From positions 1 through 61,697 of IMG/VR virus record IMGVR_UViG_3300047550_003451: a stretch of DNA of 61,697 nucleotides. One strand, 5' to 3'. The notes beneath the pieces are model-generated. The model had not been told where the DNA came from. It did no database searches and saw only the letters and a list, made by a program, of their open reading frames with translations. Positions 50,172 to 59,070 of this stretch are shown in pieces (position 1 is the first letter of the stretch; every line of letters starts with the position of its first letter). Made by a program: the position numbers and the translations under genes. Origin of the DNA: a virus.

Positions 50172-50286
50172 AATGGTTCCTCAAAGGATGTAGTTTTTTC
50201 TGCAAGATTTTCGATTGCCATTTCAAAATGTGGATACAGCACATAATTTGCACACCTGGATTTGTGTGGTGGACTTCTAATCACAA

Positions 50287-50336
50287 GCCGCTATCCATCC
50301 AGGGTTTAAAGGCGCCTGGCTTTTCCGCGGCGGGAG
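50287..50336. repeat. Type B hairpin, well-preserved copy
   Basis: GCCGC-TATCCAT-CCAGG...CCTGG-CTTTTCC-GCGGC-GGGAG. Nested arms GCCGC/GCGGC and CCAGG/CCTGG enclose a small inner loop (TTTAAAGGCG). It overlaps nothing coding and separates the two paralogous glycosyltransferase genes. Confidence 0.75.
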
Positions 50337-50371
50337 AGAACAATCCACAAACTGACCTTGTGCTTCATATG

Positions 50372-51427
50372 TCAATTGACCTTGCTTTGGGCTATGGACA
50401 GATTGTTCTGTAAGCGTTGGTCCTCTGGATTCAAGGCACATGCCTGTGTAAAATATTCCACGCTTTTGTCCCACAAACACAAATTCCAACAACTTATTCC
50501 TGCCAGATCCCATAATTTGGCCCCCCATGCTTCCACACTATCCAAGTAACTGCCTGTTTTGTGAGTGATTTTCAATGCCTCAGCACTGGCGGCCCAACAG
50601 TTCAACCAATCACATGAATGATAATAGTGCTCTGCCAACTCCAGCCAAGGTTCTCTACGATAGGGTGCTGTGTTACAAGCTGTTCGTAACCAATATATTT
50701 TTTCATTAACCAGGAATCTGCTCAACCATCTTTCTGCCTCGCTTTTTTCAGTAGCCCAAGCATGAGGCATGGCAATAAATTTTTTGAACAAGTCAACAGC
50801 TTGATCTCGATTATTTTGATAAGCATGTTCTCTAGCCAACCAAAACAATGTTTGACTGCAATCGGGATTTTCCAAGTGGCTGAGTTCCAACAAGGGCAAA
50901 TATTGCGACCTACTGGTTTTTTGTGTGTCTTGCTTTTGCCACATGGTCACATTCATATTGGTGACTGTGGTCTCATCCTGTGCGCTAAAAACAGTTTCAT
51001 GCACAGGACGCTTCCATCTATAGCCCCATCTGGCATGGCATTTGTCAGCACTGTAAACATTCAAAGGTTGATCCAGATGGTCAAAACTGTGCACATAGGT
51101 ATATCTCAAACGAGTGGCTCCTGGGATCCAGGATTTTTCCAGCTCATTGCGCCAACCAGGGGCCATCAATTCATCCATGTCCATGCTCAGACAGACATCA
51201 CAATCAGAGGGGAGCAAGCTGAGGGCAATATTTCTTGCATCATCAAATCTCCAAGGACGCACTCCAATTGTGTGCACTTTGACACCGAGATTGGTCAGTA
51301 TTTGAGGCGTATTGTCAGTACTGCCAGTATCTGCAACAACCAGATAATCAGCGTCTCTAACACTATCTGCCCACCTTTGTGCAAACTTGGCTTCATCCAA
51401 TGCAATGGTATAAACTGCGATACGCAC
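50372..51427 (-). CDS. Family 2 glycosyltransferase, paralogue
   Basis: 351 aa with ALDEAKFAQRWADSVRDADY, VADTGSTDNTPQI and LSMDMDELMAPGW (metal site). The helical C-terminal half is as in the 352-aa neighbour, and the two are clearly duplicated. It starts with GTG five bases after AAGGAG. That Shine-Dalgarno lies directly outside the right end of MITE copy 3, so the element may influence its expression. Confidence 0.8.
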   Translation of the reverse strand: MRIAVYTIALDEAKFAQRWADSVRDADYLVVADTGSTDNTPQILTNLGVKVHTIGVRPWRFDDARNIALSLLPSDCDVCLSMDMDELMAPGWRNELEKSWIPGATRLRYTYVHSFDHLDQPLNVYSADKCHARWGYRWKRPVHETVFSAQDETTVTNMNVTMWQKQDTQKTSRSQYLPLLELSHLENPDCSQTLFWLAREHAYQNNRDQAVDLFKKFIAMPHAWATEKSEAERWLSRFLVNEKIYWLRTACNTAPYRREPWLELAEHYYHSCDWLNCWAASAEALKITHKTGSYLDSVEAWGAKLWDLAGISCWNLCLWDKSVEYFTQACALNPEDQRLQNNLSIAQSKVN

Positions 51428-51440
51428 ACTAACTCCTTGT

Positions 51441-51744
51441 GTGAAGTACCACGCCCTAAGGGCTGTGGCTTCCTGCTAGATTCCAGTTCACCTTTAGCCA
51501 ATGAGTTTAGGCATTGGTGTGTTCCGGTCCACAGGTGAAATTTTTTTACGGACTCAGGGCACTTCCTGCCCTAGTCCCTGCGATATTGCTACCGGTATAT
51601 TCCAAGCCCGCGAGGGCTCTTGCTACATCACTAATACTAATTATACATAGAGGTTAACACAAATGCAATATGTATCAAAAAAATATTTCAATCACAAGCC
51701 ACTATCCATCCATGGCCCAAAGGCGCCCTGGCTTTCCGCGGCAT
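51441..51744 (-). mobile_element. Gene-less IS605-type element (MITE), copy 3
   Basis: Same plan as copies 1 and 2, from GTGAAGTACCACGCCC to a slightly shortened type B hairpin (51698-51743, ending GCGGC without GGGAGG). The interior keeps GATATTGCTACCGGTATAT and CCCTAGTCCCTGC with a few changes. The first bases outside its right end, ACAAGGAGTTAGTGTGCG, are the ribosome-binding site and start of the glycosyltransferase gene. Confidence 0.72.
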
Positions 51745-51753
51745 AAAACAAAA

Positions 51754-52275
51754 TTAATTTTTGAACAACCCCACATGATCACTACAAATACCCACACATG
51801 GTTTGTCAGCTATCCAGGATACCAATTTCTTAGGATCAATCACATGTTCAGGCATAACAGCAATGCTCCAGGTGGTAAGCTGAGCCTGTGGATGTGTCCA
51901 CCAATAACCCCAGCTTGTGAGAACACGAGAATCATCTTGATGCCAAAAGTAATTCAATCTAGCACTAGTCATGTACATCTGATTGAGATAATTACATGCT
52001 TCTAGATCTTTGGCATGAATCCACAAACGTGGATTGAGCAAAAAACTGTTGTCAATTTTGTAATCACATGAATCATGTCCCAAATACAACTGATGGTCCT
52101 TCATTCGAAGATCAATTTCTACATTAAATCCCAAATCTAATGCTACTAGCACCTGTTGTGGATGGTTTTCTCTATCTTTGTTGGGACCTTCCCATAAACC
52201 TCTATGAGCTATTAACAACATGTGGAATTGTTGGCAATTTATTGCTGCAAGGTCAATATTTCCTCTAAAAGTCAA
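51754..52275 (-). CDS. Glycerophosphodiester phosphodiesterase-like protein
   Basis: LLIAHRGLWEGP...RENH, FNVEIDLRM and LYLGHD match the GDPD TIM-barrel start (HRG, E-x-D and H motifs), with later strands LWIHAKDLEAC and a conserved-looking TSWGYWWTH. At about 170 aa it is shorter than bacterial GDPD (230-250). The annotated start is a TTG overlapping the upstream stop; an ATG at 52221 just before LLIAHRG is also possible. Likely substrate is a phosphodiester in a glycan or lipid. Confidence 0.65.
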   Translation of the reverse strand: MTFRGNIDLAAINCQQFHMLLIAHRGLWEGPNKDRENHPQQVLVALDLGFNVEIDLRMKDHQLYLGHDSCDYKIDNSFLLNPRLWIHAKDLEACNYLNQMYMTSARLNYFWHQDDSRVLTSWGYWWTHPQAQLTTWSIAVMPEHVIDPKKLVSWIADKPCVGICSDHVGLFKN

Positions 52276-52961
52276 GGCATAATATGTGTTTCTCTAACTA
52301 TCCCATTATGCCACGTGTGTTCTTTAATTGGCAAGTTATGATATGCCAAATGTGCTCTCACGAACAATTCGCTACAAAAATCAATCTTGTGATAGTTGTA
52401 TAAAAAAGGAATGTTGTCCACCAAATCGCCATATAATGTCATATTGTCACTGTTGCCATAGGCAAATTGATCATTAACTCCCACCAAGTCCCACCCCATT
52501 CCGTGAAAATGGAATTTGTGTCCTGCTAGTGTGGGGGTGTATGCCAAATTTATGGCATCATTAATTTCCAGATCCACACTAGCCAAAAACCAGTCAAATC
52601 TAGCCCTAATGCACACATCATATTTGAATCCCTGCTGTATTTCCCACTGCCTTCGCAAGTGCTGACTGCGTTGAACACTGGTGAATTGACTGATCACTGA
52701 TTGTGGACTAGTACGGTGAGGCCAAATACGTTCGGTGTAACCACTCACATTAAAGTCAGGCATAGAATCCATGGTCAATATGATTGGGTTGTATGCTCTT
52801 TGGATAATTTGTTGGGTTTTCCAGTTTATTTGATAATTTTGCGTTTGCCAACAATGTACAAAAACGTCAGCACAATAGGGATCCAGTATACTGTTTTTCC
52901 AAAAACTGACAGTTCTTTCCAAATATCTAGGAAAACCACTAAAACACAAGGCAACTTTCAT
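52272..52961 (-). CDS. Glycan-biosynthesis-like protein, 230 aa
   Basis: The start MKVALCFSGFPRYLERT has GGGAG about nine nt upstream, supplied by a fragment of the type B hairpin. FSGFPR, DVFVHCW and YDVCIRARFDWFLA resemble conserved segments of uncharacterised glycosyltransferase-like proteins in capsule clusters. No DxD motif is certain. It is coupled to the GDPD-like gene downstream. Confidence 0.5.
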   Translation of the reverse strand: MKVALCFSGFPRYLERTVSFWKNSILDPYCADVFVHCWQTQNYQINWKTQQIIQRAYNPIILTMDSMPDFNVSGYTERIWPHRTSPQSVISQFTSVQRSQHLRRQWEIQQGFKYDVCIRARFDWFLASVDLEINDAINLAYTPTLAGHKFHFHGMGWDLVGVNDQFAYGNSDNMTLYGDLVDNIPFLYNYHKIDFCSELFVRAHLAYHNLPIKEHTWHNGIVRETHIMP

Positions 52962-53000
52962 TTTCTTATCTCCCTGGCTTTCCGCGGCAGACAGCAATTT

Positions 53001-54161
53001 CTAAAAATTGCCAGGGACAAAATTGGTTATTTTGTCCACAGATTGTCTTATTTGTCTGGCCCCTGCAACAGTACCTAGAGGATGGCTATGAATACCACCA
53101 CCACTATTAGCTAGCCAATCTACACCAAATTTTTCAACTATGGGTGGGATTAAATCTGCTGTCAAGCCACAGCTTAAAGCTGGAGTTACATTTCCATCAG
53201 TGAGTATCTTCATTGTCATACGCAGTTCTGTTTCTGGATCTGACAGGTAACCACCCCACATGCCAGCATGTATAGTATCAACTCCACACCACGCTGCCAG
53301 TTGACAACAAAGCTGCCAAGATATGGAAAAATAGTTTTGTTGATGAGTAAACACTTTGTCACCGCTCTTTTGATAATGAATATAAAGAGGTAAATCAAGA
53401 TCACGTATGCTCTTATAAGAACCCAATCCACTCCAAACGTTGATATGCACACCACGACCTCCGTTTTGTGCAACAAATTTGGCCCTCGGCACTATATATG
53501 CAGGATCAGCATTTATACAAAAGCAGTAAACTACCTTGGTGTTATGAATGTATTTGCTGATAAGCTCCACCCTATCCTCCAATCTACAAATTGCTGGATT
53601 ACTCATGATTTCATCTTCTTTGATGAAATCAACACCACCATCCACCAGCTGTTTGGTTATGTCCAACAACTGTTGTGGAGTAATACCAGTCTTGGGCTTG
53701 ACAATGCCACCAAAAAGTGGTTTATTGTATTGCCCTGTAAGTTGACGAAACCCGCTAAGACCGTATTTGGGTTTTTGGAAATTTGCAGCAACATATGCTG
53801 GGCTGAACTCTAGACTGAGAGCACGACAGCGGCGTATGCGATCAATATCAGTGTTTCCTCCCATGATCATACAAACCAACTGGGCCACACCATCAGTGGC
53901 CCAGTCAATGTTAGCTAGGGGGAAACCAATTTCAACTAATCCTGTTGGTTTGTCAAGATCTGGCCCCTGCAAGATTTTGCAGCAATAATCTTCTATCATT
54001 TGTGGAGTTTCCCACACACTTCTCATGGATGGATTTCCCACAGACTGGCCTACTGCTAAATCGTATGCAGCTTCTCGCACAGTTGTTGAACTGGTAATTT
54101 GATATAATACATAATAGTAGTTGTCTAGATCTTTGTAATCTTGGTAAATATCCATGGTCAT
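53001..54161 (-). CDS. RuBisCO-like protein (form IV type)
   Basis: The 386-aa protein has the large-subunit barrel. GGIVKPKTGI holds K155 (catalytic Lys), and GGVDFIKEDE holds the carbamylated K181 and metal ligands D183 and E184. DTIHAG gives H298, and SGGGIHSHPLGT is the phosphate loop. Two residues needed for carboxylation are replaced: the Arg after H262 is Tyr (Y263), and the loop-6 Lys is Tyr in MWGGYLSD. It therefore most likely performs an enolase or isomerase-type reaction like RuBisCO-like proteins of sulphur salvage. GAGGA precedes the ATG. Neighbours are a cupin and a nucleotidyltransferase, suggesting a sugar substrate. Confidence 0.85.
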   Translation of the reverse strand: MTMDIYQDYKDLDNYYYVLYQITSSTTVREAAYDLAVGQSVGNPSMRSVWETPQMIEDYCCKILQGPDLDKPTGLVEIGFPLANIDWATDGVAQLVCMIMGGNTDIDRIRRCRALSLEFSPAYVAANFQKPKYGLSGFRQLTGQYNKPLFGGIVKPKTGITPQQLLDITKQLVDGGVDFIKEDEIMSNPAICRLEDRVELISKYIHNTKVVYCFCINADPAYIVPRAKFVAQNGGRGVHINVWSGLGSYKSIRDLDLPLYIHYQKSGDKVFTHQQNYFSISWQLCCQLAAWCGVDTIHAGMWGGYLSDPETELRMTMKILTDGNVTPALSCGLTADLIPPIVEKFGVDWLANSGGGIHSHPLGTVAGARQIRQSVDKITNFVPGNF

Positions 54162-54204
54162 TTGATGTTCCTCGGAATAGGATAAATGGATCAGTTTAAC
54201 TTAG

Positions 54205-54531
54205 TTAATTGGTGACTTCATATTTGTCGTTGGGTACACTGGGTAGTTTAACTACAATCAATTGTACGTCTGTGAGGAAAATTGGCGTGCTAATTTCGCC
54301 CTGGGCAATAACAAAAACAACTGGTGCTTGCAGTCTCTGCCCTCCTATTTCCATGACCCCACTAATCAAATAATTTATTTCGTCAGCTATTTTATGATAA
54401 TGTGCTGGCCATTTTTCACCAGCATAGTGAGTTTTGTAACTCACTTCACATACTTGTGTTTTGTAGGCTGTGGGTTCAAAATTTCCCACAAACCATCCTC
54501 CAATAAATTTACGTGTGTCAAAAATTTTCAT
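54205..54531 (-). CDS. Small cupin-fold protein
   Basis: The 108-aa protein has AHYHKIADEINYLISG, giving metal-type ligands H44, H46 and E51, and a second motif near PVVFVIAQGEISTPIFLTD. Single-domain cupins act as sugar epimerases, isomerases or dioxygenases. It lies between the RuBisCO-like and nucleotidyltransferase genes in the same direction, so a shared pathway is likely. Confidence 0.65.
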   Translation of the reverse strand: MKIFDTRKFIGGWFVGNFEPTAYKTQVCEVSYKTHYAGEKWPAHYHKIADEINYLISGVMEIGGQRLQAPVVFVIAQGEISTPIFLTDVQLIVVKLPSVPNDKYEVTN

Positions 54532-54562
54532 GACTGATGAGTTCTAACTATTTGAGTTTCTG

Positions 54563-55300
54563 TTAACGTGGTTGGGAATCATGACTGTGTTGATCCAAAT
54601 ATATACACAAATCTTCAGGAGTACCAATCGGCCAATGACACCCATCATTTAGTTTATAGATACCAATTTTATGACCCTGGGCAATATTCCAATTGAATGT
54701 AGGACAAACATAATATTCATTGTTTTCTCTCATATCCAAATCAATCATTTGTTGGGCTGCTGAAAAAAAATCTTGTGCTTGTTTCCAAACATAAATTCCA
54801 TTGCTAGCATGTTCACTAATCACTTGTTTTTCTACAGTTTTGACTACCAGTCCTTGGGAATTTACCTTGGCATAGCTGTTTTTGGGATGCTGACTAAAGT
54901 AGGTGACAATCACACCATCCAACGGACTGTTGAGAAACCAGTTATGAAAATGTAGTGGGTTCCAAATCATTATCTGATCGCAGTTGGCAATCATCAGGGG
55001 CTGATGTTGTTCCACACTAGACTTGGCAATCAAACAGCTTTCAGCCGCACCATTGGTCAATTGATCCAATAGCACAACCTCAAGAGATTCCACCATCGTT
55101 TTAATCTGGTCAAAAACATGATGGTATTGAACATAGTGCTCACGCTGAACTACCAAAGTAAATTTATTTTGAACACCCAAGTTAGCTACAACATGTTCAA
55201 TCATGGTTCTCTGGTGAAATTCAATAAATGGTTTGGGACGACTGTAACCTGCTTGAACAAATCTACGGCCAGCTCCTCCCATTGGTATAACTATTTGCAT
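54563..55300 (-). CDS. Sugar-phosphate nucleotidyltransferase
   Basis: The N-terminal signature IPMGGAGRRFVQAGYSRPKP is the nucleotide-binding loop of GT-A-fold pyrophosphorylases. NGAAES...LIAKS and IANCDQIMIWN provide the base-binding and metal-binding Asp regions, and YVWKQAQDFF and YYVCPTFN follow. It makes an NDP-sugar or NDP-polyol for the transferases nearby. Length 245 aa is typical. Exact sugar unknown. Confidence 0.75.
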   Translation of the reverse strand: MQIVIPMGGAGRRFVQAGYSRPKPFIEFHQRTMIEHVVANLGVQNKFTLVVQREHYVQYHHVFDQIKTMVESLEVVLLDQLTNGAAESCLIAKSSVEQHQPLMIANCDQIMIWNPLHFHNWFLNSPLDGVIVTYFSQHPKNSYAKVNSQGLVVKTVEKQVISEHASNGIYVWKQAQDFFSAAQQMIDLDMRENNEYYVCPTFNWNIAQGHKIGIYKLNDGCHWPIGTPEDLCIYLDQHSHDSQPR

Positions 55301-55644
55301 TTGTCCCCCGTCAACTTAATTTTAATTTTGCTGTAATTGTGTTAGAATTGCAATTAAGGGGAAATTATTCAGGACATATGTGAACTCCCACGCCCTAAAG
55401 GGCTGTGGCTTTCTGCTTGATCGTAGTAGCTGACAGTTGTTTGCACATGTCAAACTGCCAAACAAATTTTTTGTTTATCTCTTGGAGCGGAAGGTCACTG
55501 GCTTTCAAGCCAGTGGATGGATAGCGAGTGGTATAACTAGGGATATCGTAGTTTCATCAATCTATTTATATAATCTATTCAAACAGCCGCTATCCATCCA
55601 GGGCCTAAAGGCGCCTGGCTTTCCGCGGCGGGAGGTAGGTGACA
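55301..55644. other. Composite transposon debris
   Basis: From left to right: a type A end in reverse (55380-55412), the arm TTCTGCTTGATCGTAGTAGCTGA, and a 40-nt piece (55434-55473) copied from the start of the 43.25-kb gene. A stem CACTGGCTT/AAGCCAGTG with GGATGGATAGCG and an AT-rich stretch with TATTTATAT follow. A perfect type B hairpin (55585-55636) closes it, and its GGGAGG is the ribosome-binding site of the next gene. Confidence 0.65.
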
Positions 55645-56460
55645 ATGACATATGTAATTGACAAATTTGATTTAGATTGTTTGAAGCTTGATCAATCAGT
55701 GATCATTTGGTGTAGACAGGGGTTGGGTGATCATATCATAGCAGCAGGTGCAATCAATCAAATCAGTCAAAGAGTGGATAAAGCATATGTTTTGTGTAGA
55801 ACTTCTCATTATACTAGTATTTGTCATATGTTCAAACACTGTCCCAACATTATAGTGTTGGATCATCAAAAATTCACAAACACTGCTGGATCAGATCCCA
55901 ACCGACAGCAATTGGAACACATACAACAGGCTCTGGGAGCCAGTTATATTTTGCCTATCATGCAAGAGTGGTATTTTGTCAGCAGTGCTTGGATGCAAGG
56001 AGCATACGAACAGTATGGATTGGATTATCAATCACGCTGGCAGTGCTGGCCTTATATAGAAGCCACTCCTCGTGGCAGTGAAATTTTACAATACTTGCAG
56101 AATTTGCATCAAAATTATATTTTGTTACATGATTACAGTAGTGAATGTGAAAAATATGATATTGATTTATCTGTAAGCCAACAAGGAAACTGTATGCCCT
56201 GGGTACGCATAATGCCCGATTGTGTACCACATTTACACAGTGACAATATTTTTGATTGGGTGCCCACTTTATTGCATGCTCAAGAAATACATGTTGTAAC
56301 CAGCAGTCCCATGCACTTGTTGGAACAACTCCAGCATCAAATCAATGGTCCAGTGTATTTCCATCACAAACGAGACCATACACGTATAGATCTAGCTCGG
56401 GATTTGAGTACACATCATAAATGGATATTGATAGATTATGAACAAAAACAATTTAGATGA
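55645..56460 (+). CDS. Glycosyltransferase family 9-like (heptosyltransferase-like) protein
   Basis: IIWCRQGLGDHIIAAGAINQI matches the N-terminal GxGDxxxxxxxxxxL motif of GT-B heptosyltransferases, and HVVTSSPMHLLEQL the C-terminal donor-site helix (usually TxxSGPxH). 271 aa is somewhat short. ATG at 55645 was chosen over GTG 55639 because GGGAGG lies nine nt upstream. It is the only rightward gene in the glycan block. Confidence 0.6.
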   Translation: MTYVIDKFDLDCLKLDQSVIIWCRQGLGDHIIAAGAINQISQRVDKAYVLCRTSHYTSICHMFKHCPNIIVLDHQKFTNTAGSDPNRQQLEHIQQALGASYILPIMQEWYFVSSAWMQGAYEQYGLDYQSRWQCWPYIEATPRGSEILQYLQNLHQNYILLHDYSSECEKYDIDLSVSQQGNCMPWVRIMPDCVPHLHSDNIFDWVPTLLHAQEIHVVTSSPMHLLEQLQHQINGPVYFHHKRDHTRIDLARDLSTHHKWILIDYEQKQFR

Positions 56461-56461
56461 A

Positions 56462-57097
56462 TTAGGGTTGTCTTGGGTAGTGAGCAAGTGCATTCAATCC
56501 GTGGAATCCAAAGCTTTTTGTGAACCATGAATTGTTCCAACACTGCTCAATACTAAATTGGTGTGCTAGGTTTTCTGGTGCAAAAACTATTCCTTGGGTT
56601 TGCAAGACATGTCGTTGATGGATGCAGATGGTGTTATCTTCAGGATAATTATAGTCTATTTGTAGATTTTTTAAACAATTTAACAATCTTTTGCTACGCA
56701 AGCTAAATCCACCATTGCCCACAGAGGAGTGGACTGGCGCTAGTGAGGATGGCCAAACAGCTCCTATATAATCATAACACAAAAACTCTTGTGTCCAAGC
56801 CTGCGAATTCACAGCGTAGCCGTCCCATTGCACTACTAAAACATGATCCTCTTGAATCAACCATGGTAATGTGTGTAAGCAATGATAATTGTACTCATAG
56901 GGGAAATTCTCTATTTTGGATATTGGGTGATGAATAATGGGCAAGCGGCCAGCCATACTGAACATTTGATCACTCAACCAATACACGCACTGCACTGGTT
57001 GTTGTGTATGGTTCAAACATTCCCAAGTTTGGAGAACTGCTTGTTCAGCCCTCTCATGGTGGATTGTATCTATACAAACAATGCTTAAAGTTGACAT
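56462..57097 (-). CDS. DUF5672-type glycosyltransferase-like protein
   Basis: VLVVQWDGYAVNSQAW, YDYIGAVWP and VGNGGFSLRSKRLLN are the conserved blocks of this uncharacterised family, usually found in glycan clusters. The Asp in QWDGY may bind the donor metal. 211 aa from the ATG (a TTG two codons upstream is possible). It converges on the heptosyltransferase-like gene with one base between stops. Confidence 0.65.
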   Translation of the reverse strand: MSTLSIVCIDTIHHERAEQAVLQTWECLNHTQQPVQCVYWLSDQMFSMAGRLPIIHHPISKIENFPYEYNYHCLHTLPWLIQEDHVLVVQWDGYAVNSQAWTQEFLCYDYIGAVWPSSLAPVHSSVGNGGFSLRSKRLLNCLKNLQIDYNYPEDNTICIHQRHVLQTQGIVFAPENLAHQFSIEQCWNNSWFTKSFGFHGLNALAHYPRQP

Positions 57098-57221
57098 TGA
57101 CAATTTTATGAGCTAACACATATGGTTGTCTATTTGGCTGATTGGTTGAATTCAAAGAAATCAAGTTAGACCACCTGATTCAGTTGTGAACTACTACATA
57201 GTGGGCTAGTTTGTAGGTTGG

Positions 57222-57890
57222 TCAATTTTTTTCAAATGCTCTTGCAATGTTTACACTACTATTTTTGATCACGATTTCTTGTTGTAATAAATTGGAGGGC
57301 TCTATCAACCAGTCTGCACCTACAAATCCCAGAATATCTCCACGTGTGGTAAACAGTGGGCATCTAATCATGCTTTTGGCCTGCCTGGTTTCATAATACC
57401 AATGTCCCCAACTGTTTTGGGTGTTATCCAAATTTTTGTACACCACACAAAGATTCTTGGCAAATTGGGAGTGACTGGTACCATTCAAACTACTGGGTAT
57501 GCGTTGATGAAACAAAATTACTCTGCTCACCCCGGCGCGAATAATTTCATGTGTGTTGGTGTGAAACATGAATGGTATGCCAACCACACTGGGCACACCA
57601 TTATGATATCTAAACACATAGGTACGATCAGCTTGAATTGAAGTCAACAACTGTTGTAGTTCTTGATTGATGTGGGAATCTATAGCAACAGTTGTGCTCA
57701 ACTCTTGTTTGAAGTGCTCTATACTTTGACTTTTTTGCCAAGCTGTGTATACAGCTGGAAAATGAAAAGTCACAATATAAGTGACACTGCATACAATCAA
57801 CACACAACACAGCCACACAAGATGCAAAAACATCTTGAGTAAACCAGCTTGTTTGAAATATCTCAATAACATTTGCAACACTGGCTGCAT
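57222..57890 (-). CDS. Membrane-anchored GAF-like sensor domain protein
   Basis: A basic start is followed by one membrane helix (residues 20-45, MFLHLVWLCCVLIVCSVTY) and a short coiled segment. A GAF-like domain comes next: LLTSIQADRTYVFRYHNGVP, then FMFHTNTHEII and SMIRCPLFTTRGDILGFVGAD. The sensor half would lie in the cytoplasm or periplasm depending on topology. No output domain is attached. It might sense a small ligand or act as an exclusion factor. A CATAAATA octamer lies 20 nt before the ATG. Confidence 0.6.
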   Translation of the reverse strand: MQPVLQMLLRYFKQAGLLKMFLHLVWLCCVLIVCSVTYIVTFHFPAVYTAWQKSQSIEHFKQELSTTVAIDSHINQELQQLLTSIQADRTYVFRYHNGVPSVVGIPFMFHTNTHEIIRAGVSRVILFHQRIPSSLNGTSHSQFAKNLCVVYKNLDNTQNSWGHWYYETRQAKSMIRCPLFTTRGDILGFVGADWLIEPSNLLQQEIVIKNSSVNIARAFEKN

Positions 57891-57909
57891 GCAGAATTCT
57901 CCCTTATGC

Positions 57910-57917
57910 TATTTATG
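57910..57917 (-). promoter_or_regulatory. Late promoter (CATAAATA)
   Basis: 20 nt before the ATG of the GAF-like gene and one base from the edge of a type B hairpin. Confidence 0.5.
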
Positions 57918-58113
57918 TCCCGCCGCGGAAAGCCAGGGCGCTAGAGTCCCTGGATGGATAACGGCATTTGACTCTATTATGTGTACTACCACGCCCTAAA
58001 GGGCTGTGGCTTCCTGCTTGATCGTGCTGGCTGATATCTCACTCAGGGGGGAAATGTCAGCCACTAGGATCAAGCAGCCTGCTGTTGGTCTAATAAACCA
58101 ACAGCAGTTCACC
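57918..58113. mobile_element. Palindromic fusion of two element ends
   Basis: A reversed type B hairpin (57918-57965) precedes a 130-bp unit at 57981-58113. The unit reads type A hairpin, CTGCTTGATC, GGCTGA...TCAGCC, GATCAAGCAG, then CTGCTGTTGGT-CTAATAA-ACCAACAGCAG and TTCAC. The two halves are right ends of the two hairpin types joined head to head, so the unit can fold back on itself. No coding sequence remains. Confidence 0.65.
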
Positions 58114-58177
58114 TGAGCAATCTTGTGGCACTGTCTAGGGGCTTGATTTGTGGAGCACAATTTATTAGACTTTGTCC

Positions 58178-59044
58178 ATGCAGGACCTTTATAAAATACT
58201 TGGAGTGGATGAATCAGCCACTCAGGAACAAATCAAAAAAGCTTTTCGCCAACTGGCCAAACAATATCATCCGGATAATCAACAACAGGGCAATGATCAA
58301 AAATTCAAAGAAATCAATCAAGCCTACGAAATTTTGAGTGATAGTGTCAAAAGGCAACAATATGATCAACAGAGAACATTTGGCAGCGGATTTCAACAAT
58401 GGCATCATGCTGGTGGGTCAGCTCCTTTTGAATTTCATGCTAATTTTGGTGGCAATATCAATGACATTTTTGAAAATTTGTTTGCTAGGGGAGGATTCAA
58501 TCCATTTGCCCAGTCTAGACCCATGCGCAATGCTGATCAGGTAGTTCAGTTAACCATCACTTTGGAAGATGCTTTTGTTGGCACAAGCATGCCAGTGCAA
58601 TGGACCAACAGCAACCAACAAACCACCCAATTGAACATTAACATTCCTTCTGGCATAGAACACGGCACACGGCTGCGTTATCCAGGCAATGGATCTCGTA
58701 ATAATGCCAATCTTCCTCCTGGAGATCTGATCATCATAGTGCACATACAACCTCACCCCAAATTTGAACGACAAGCAGCTAATTTGATCACCACTCTAGA
58801 ATTGACTATTTGGGAAAGTTTAGTGGGCACTGAAAAAATAATCCAAACCATTTGTAATCAACAAGTGAAAGTTACCATTCCAGCATTGTGTAATCCCAAC
58901 ACAGTGTTGAGAGTGAGCAACAAAGGTATGCCCTTGACCTCAGGATCAAACAGCCGTGGTGACCTTTTGATCAGACTCAACATACCCATGCCCAAAAGTC
59001 TCACACCACAGCAAATTAGCACGATCCAAAGCTGGATCAAATAG
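58178..59044 (+). CDS. dnaJ: DnaJ-type co-chaperone (class B, CbpA-like)
   Basis: The J domain covers residues 1-65 with the HPD tripeptide at 31-33, which stimulates DnaK ATPase. A Gly/Phe-poor linker follows ([20 protein letters not shown]). Two C-terminal beta domains ([16 protein letters not shown]...; [12 protein letters not shown]...) and a final [12 protein letters not shown] complete it. The Cys-rich zinc domain of class A is absent, so it resembles CbpA. The ATG is preferred over a TTG two codons upstream. The gene precedes clpA by 26 nt, probably in one transcript. Confidence 0.85.
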   Translation: MQDLYKILGVDESATQEQIKKAFRQLAKQYHPDNQQQGNDQKFKEINQAYEILSDSVKRQQYDQQRTFGSGFQQWHHAGGSAPFEFHANFGGNINDIFENLFARGGFNPFAQSRPMRNADQVVQLTITLEDAFVGTSMPVQWTNSNQQTTQLNINIPSGIEHGTRLRYPGNGSRNNANLPPGDLIIIVHIQPHPKFERQAANLITTLELTIWESLVGTEKIIQTICNQQVKVTIPALCNPNTVLRVSNKGMPLTSGSNSRGDLLIRLNIPMPKSLTPQQISTIQSWIK

Positions 59045-59070
59045 ACCCCATCTTTATAGGAGCTAAGCAT

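Noticed and set aside
53001-54161. True CO2-fixing RuBisCO
   Set aside because: The loop-6 Lys and the phosphate-binding Arg after H262 are both replaced by Tyr, so carboxylation is unlikely.
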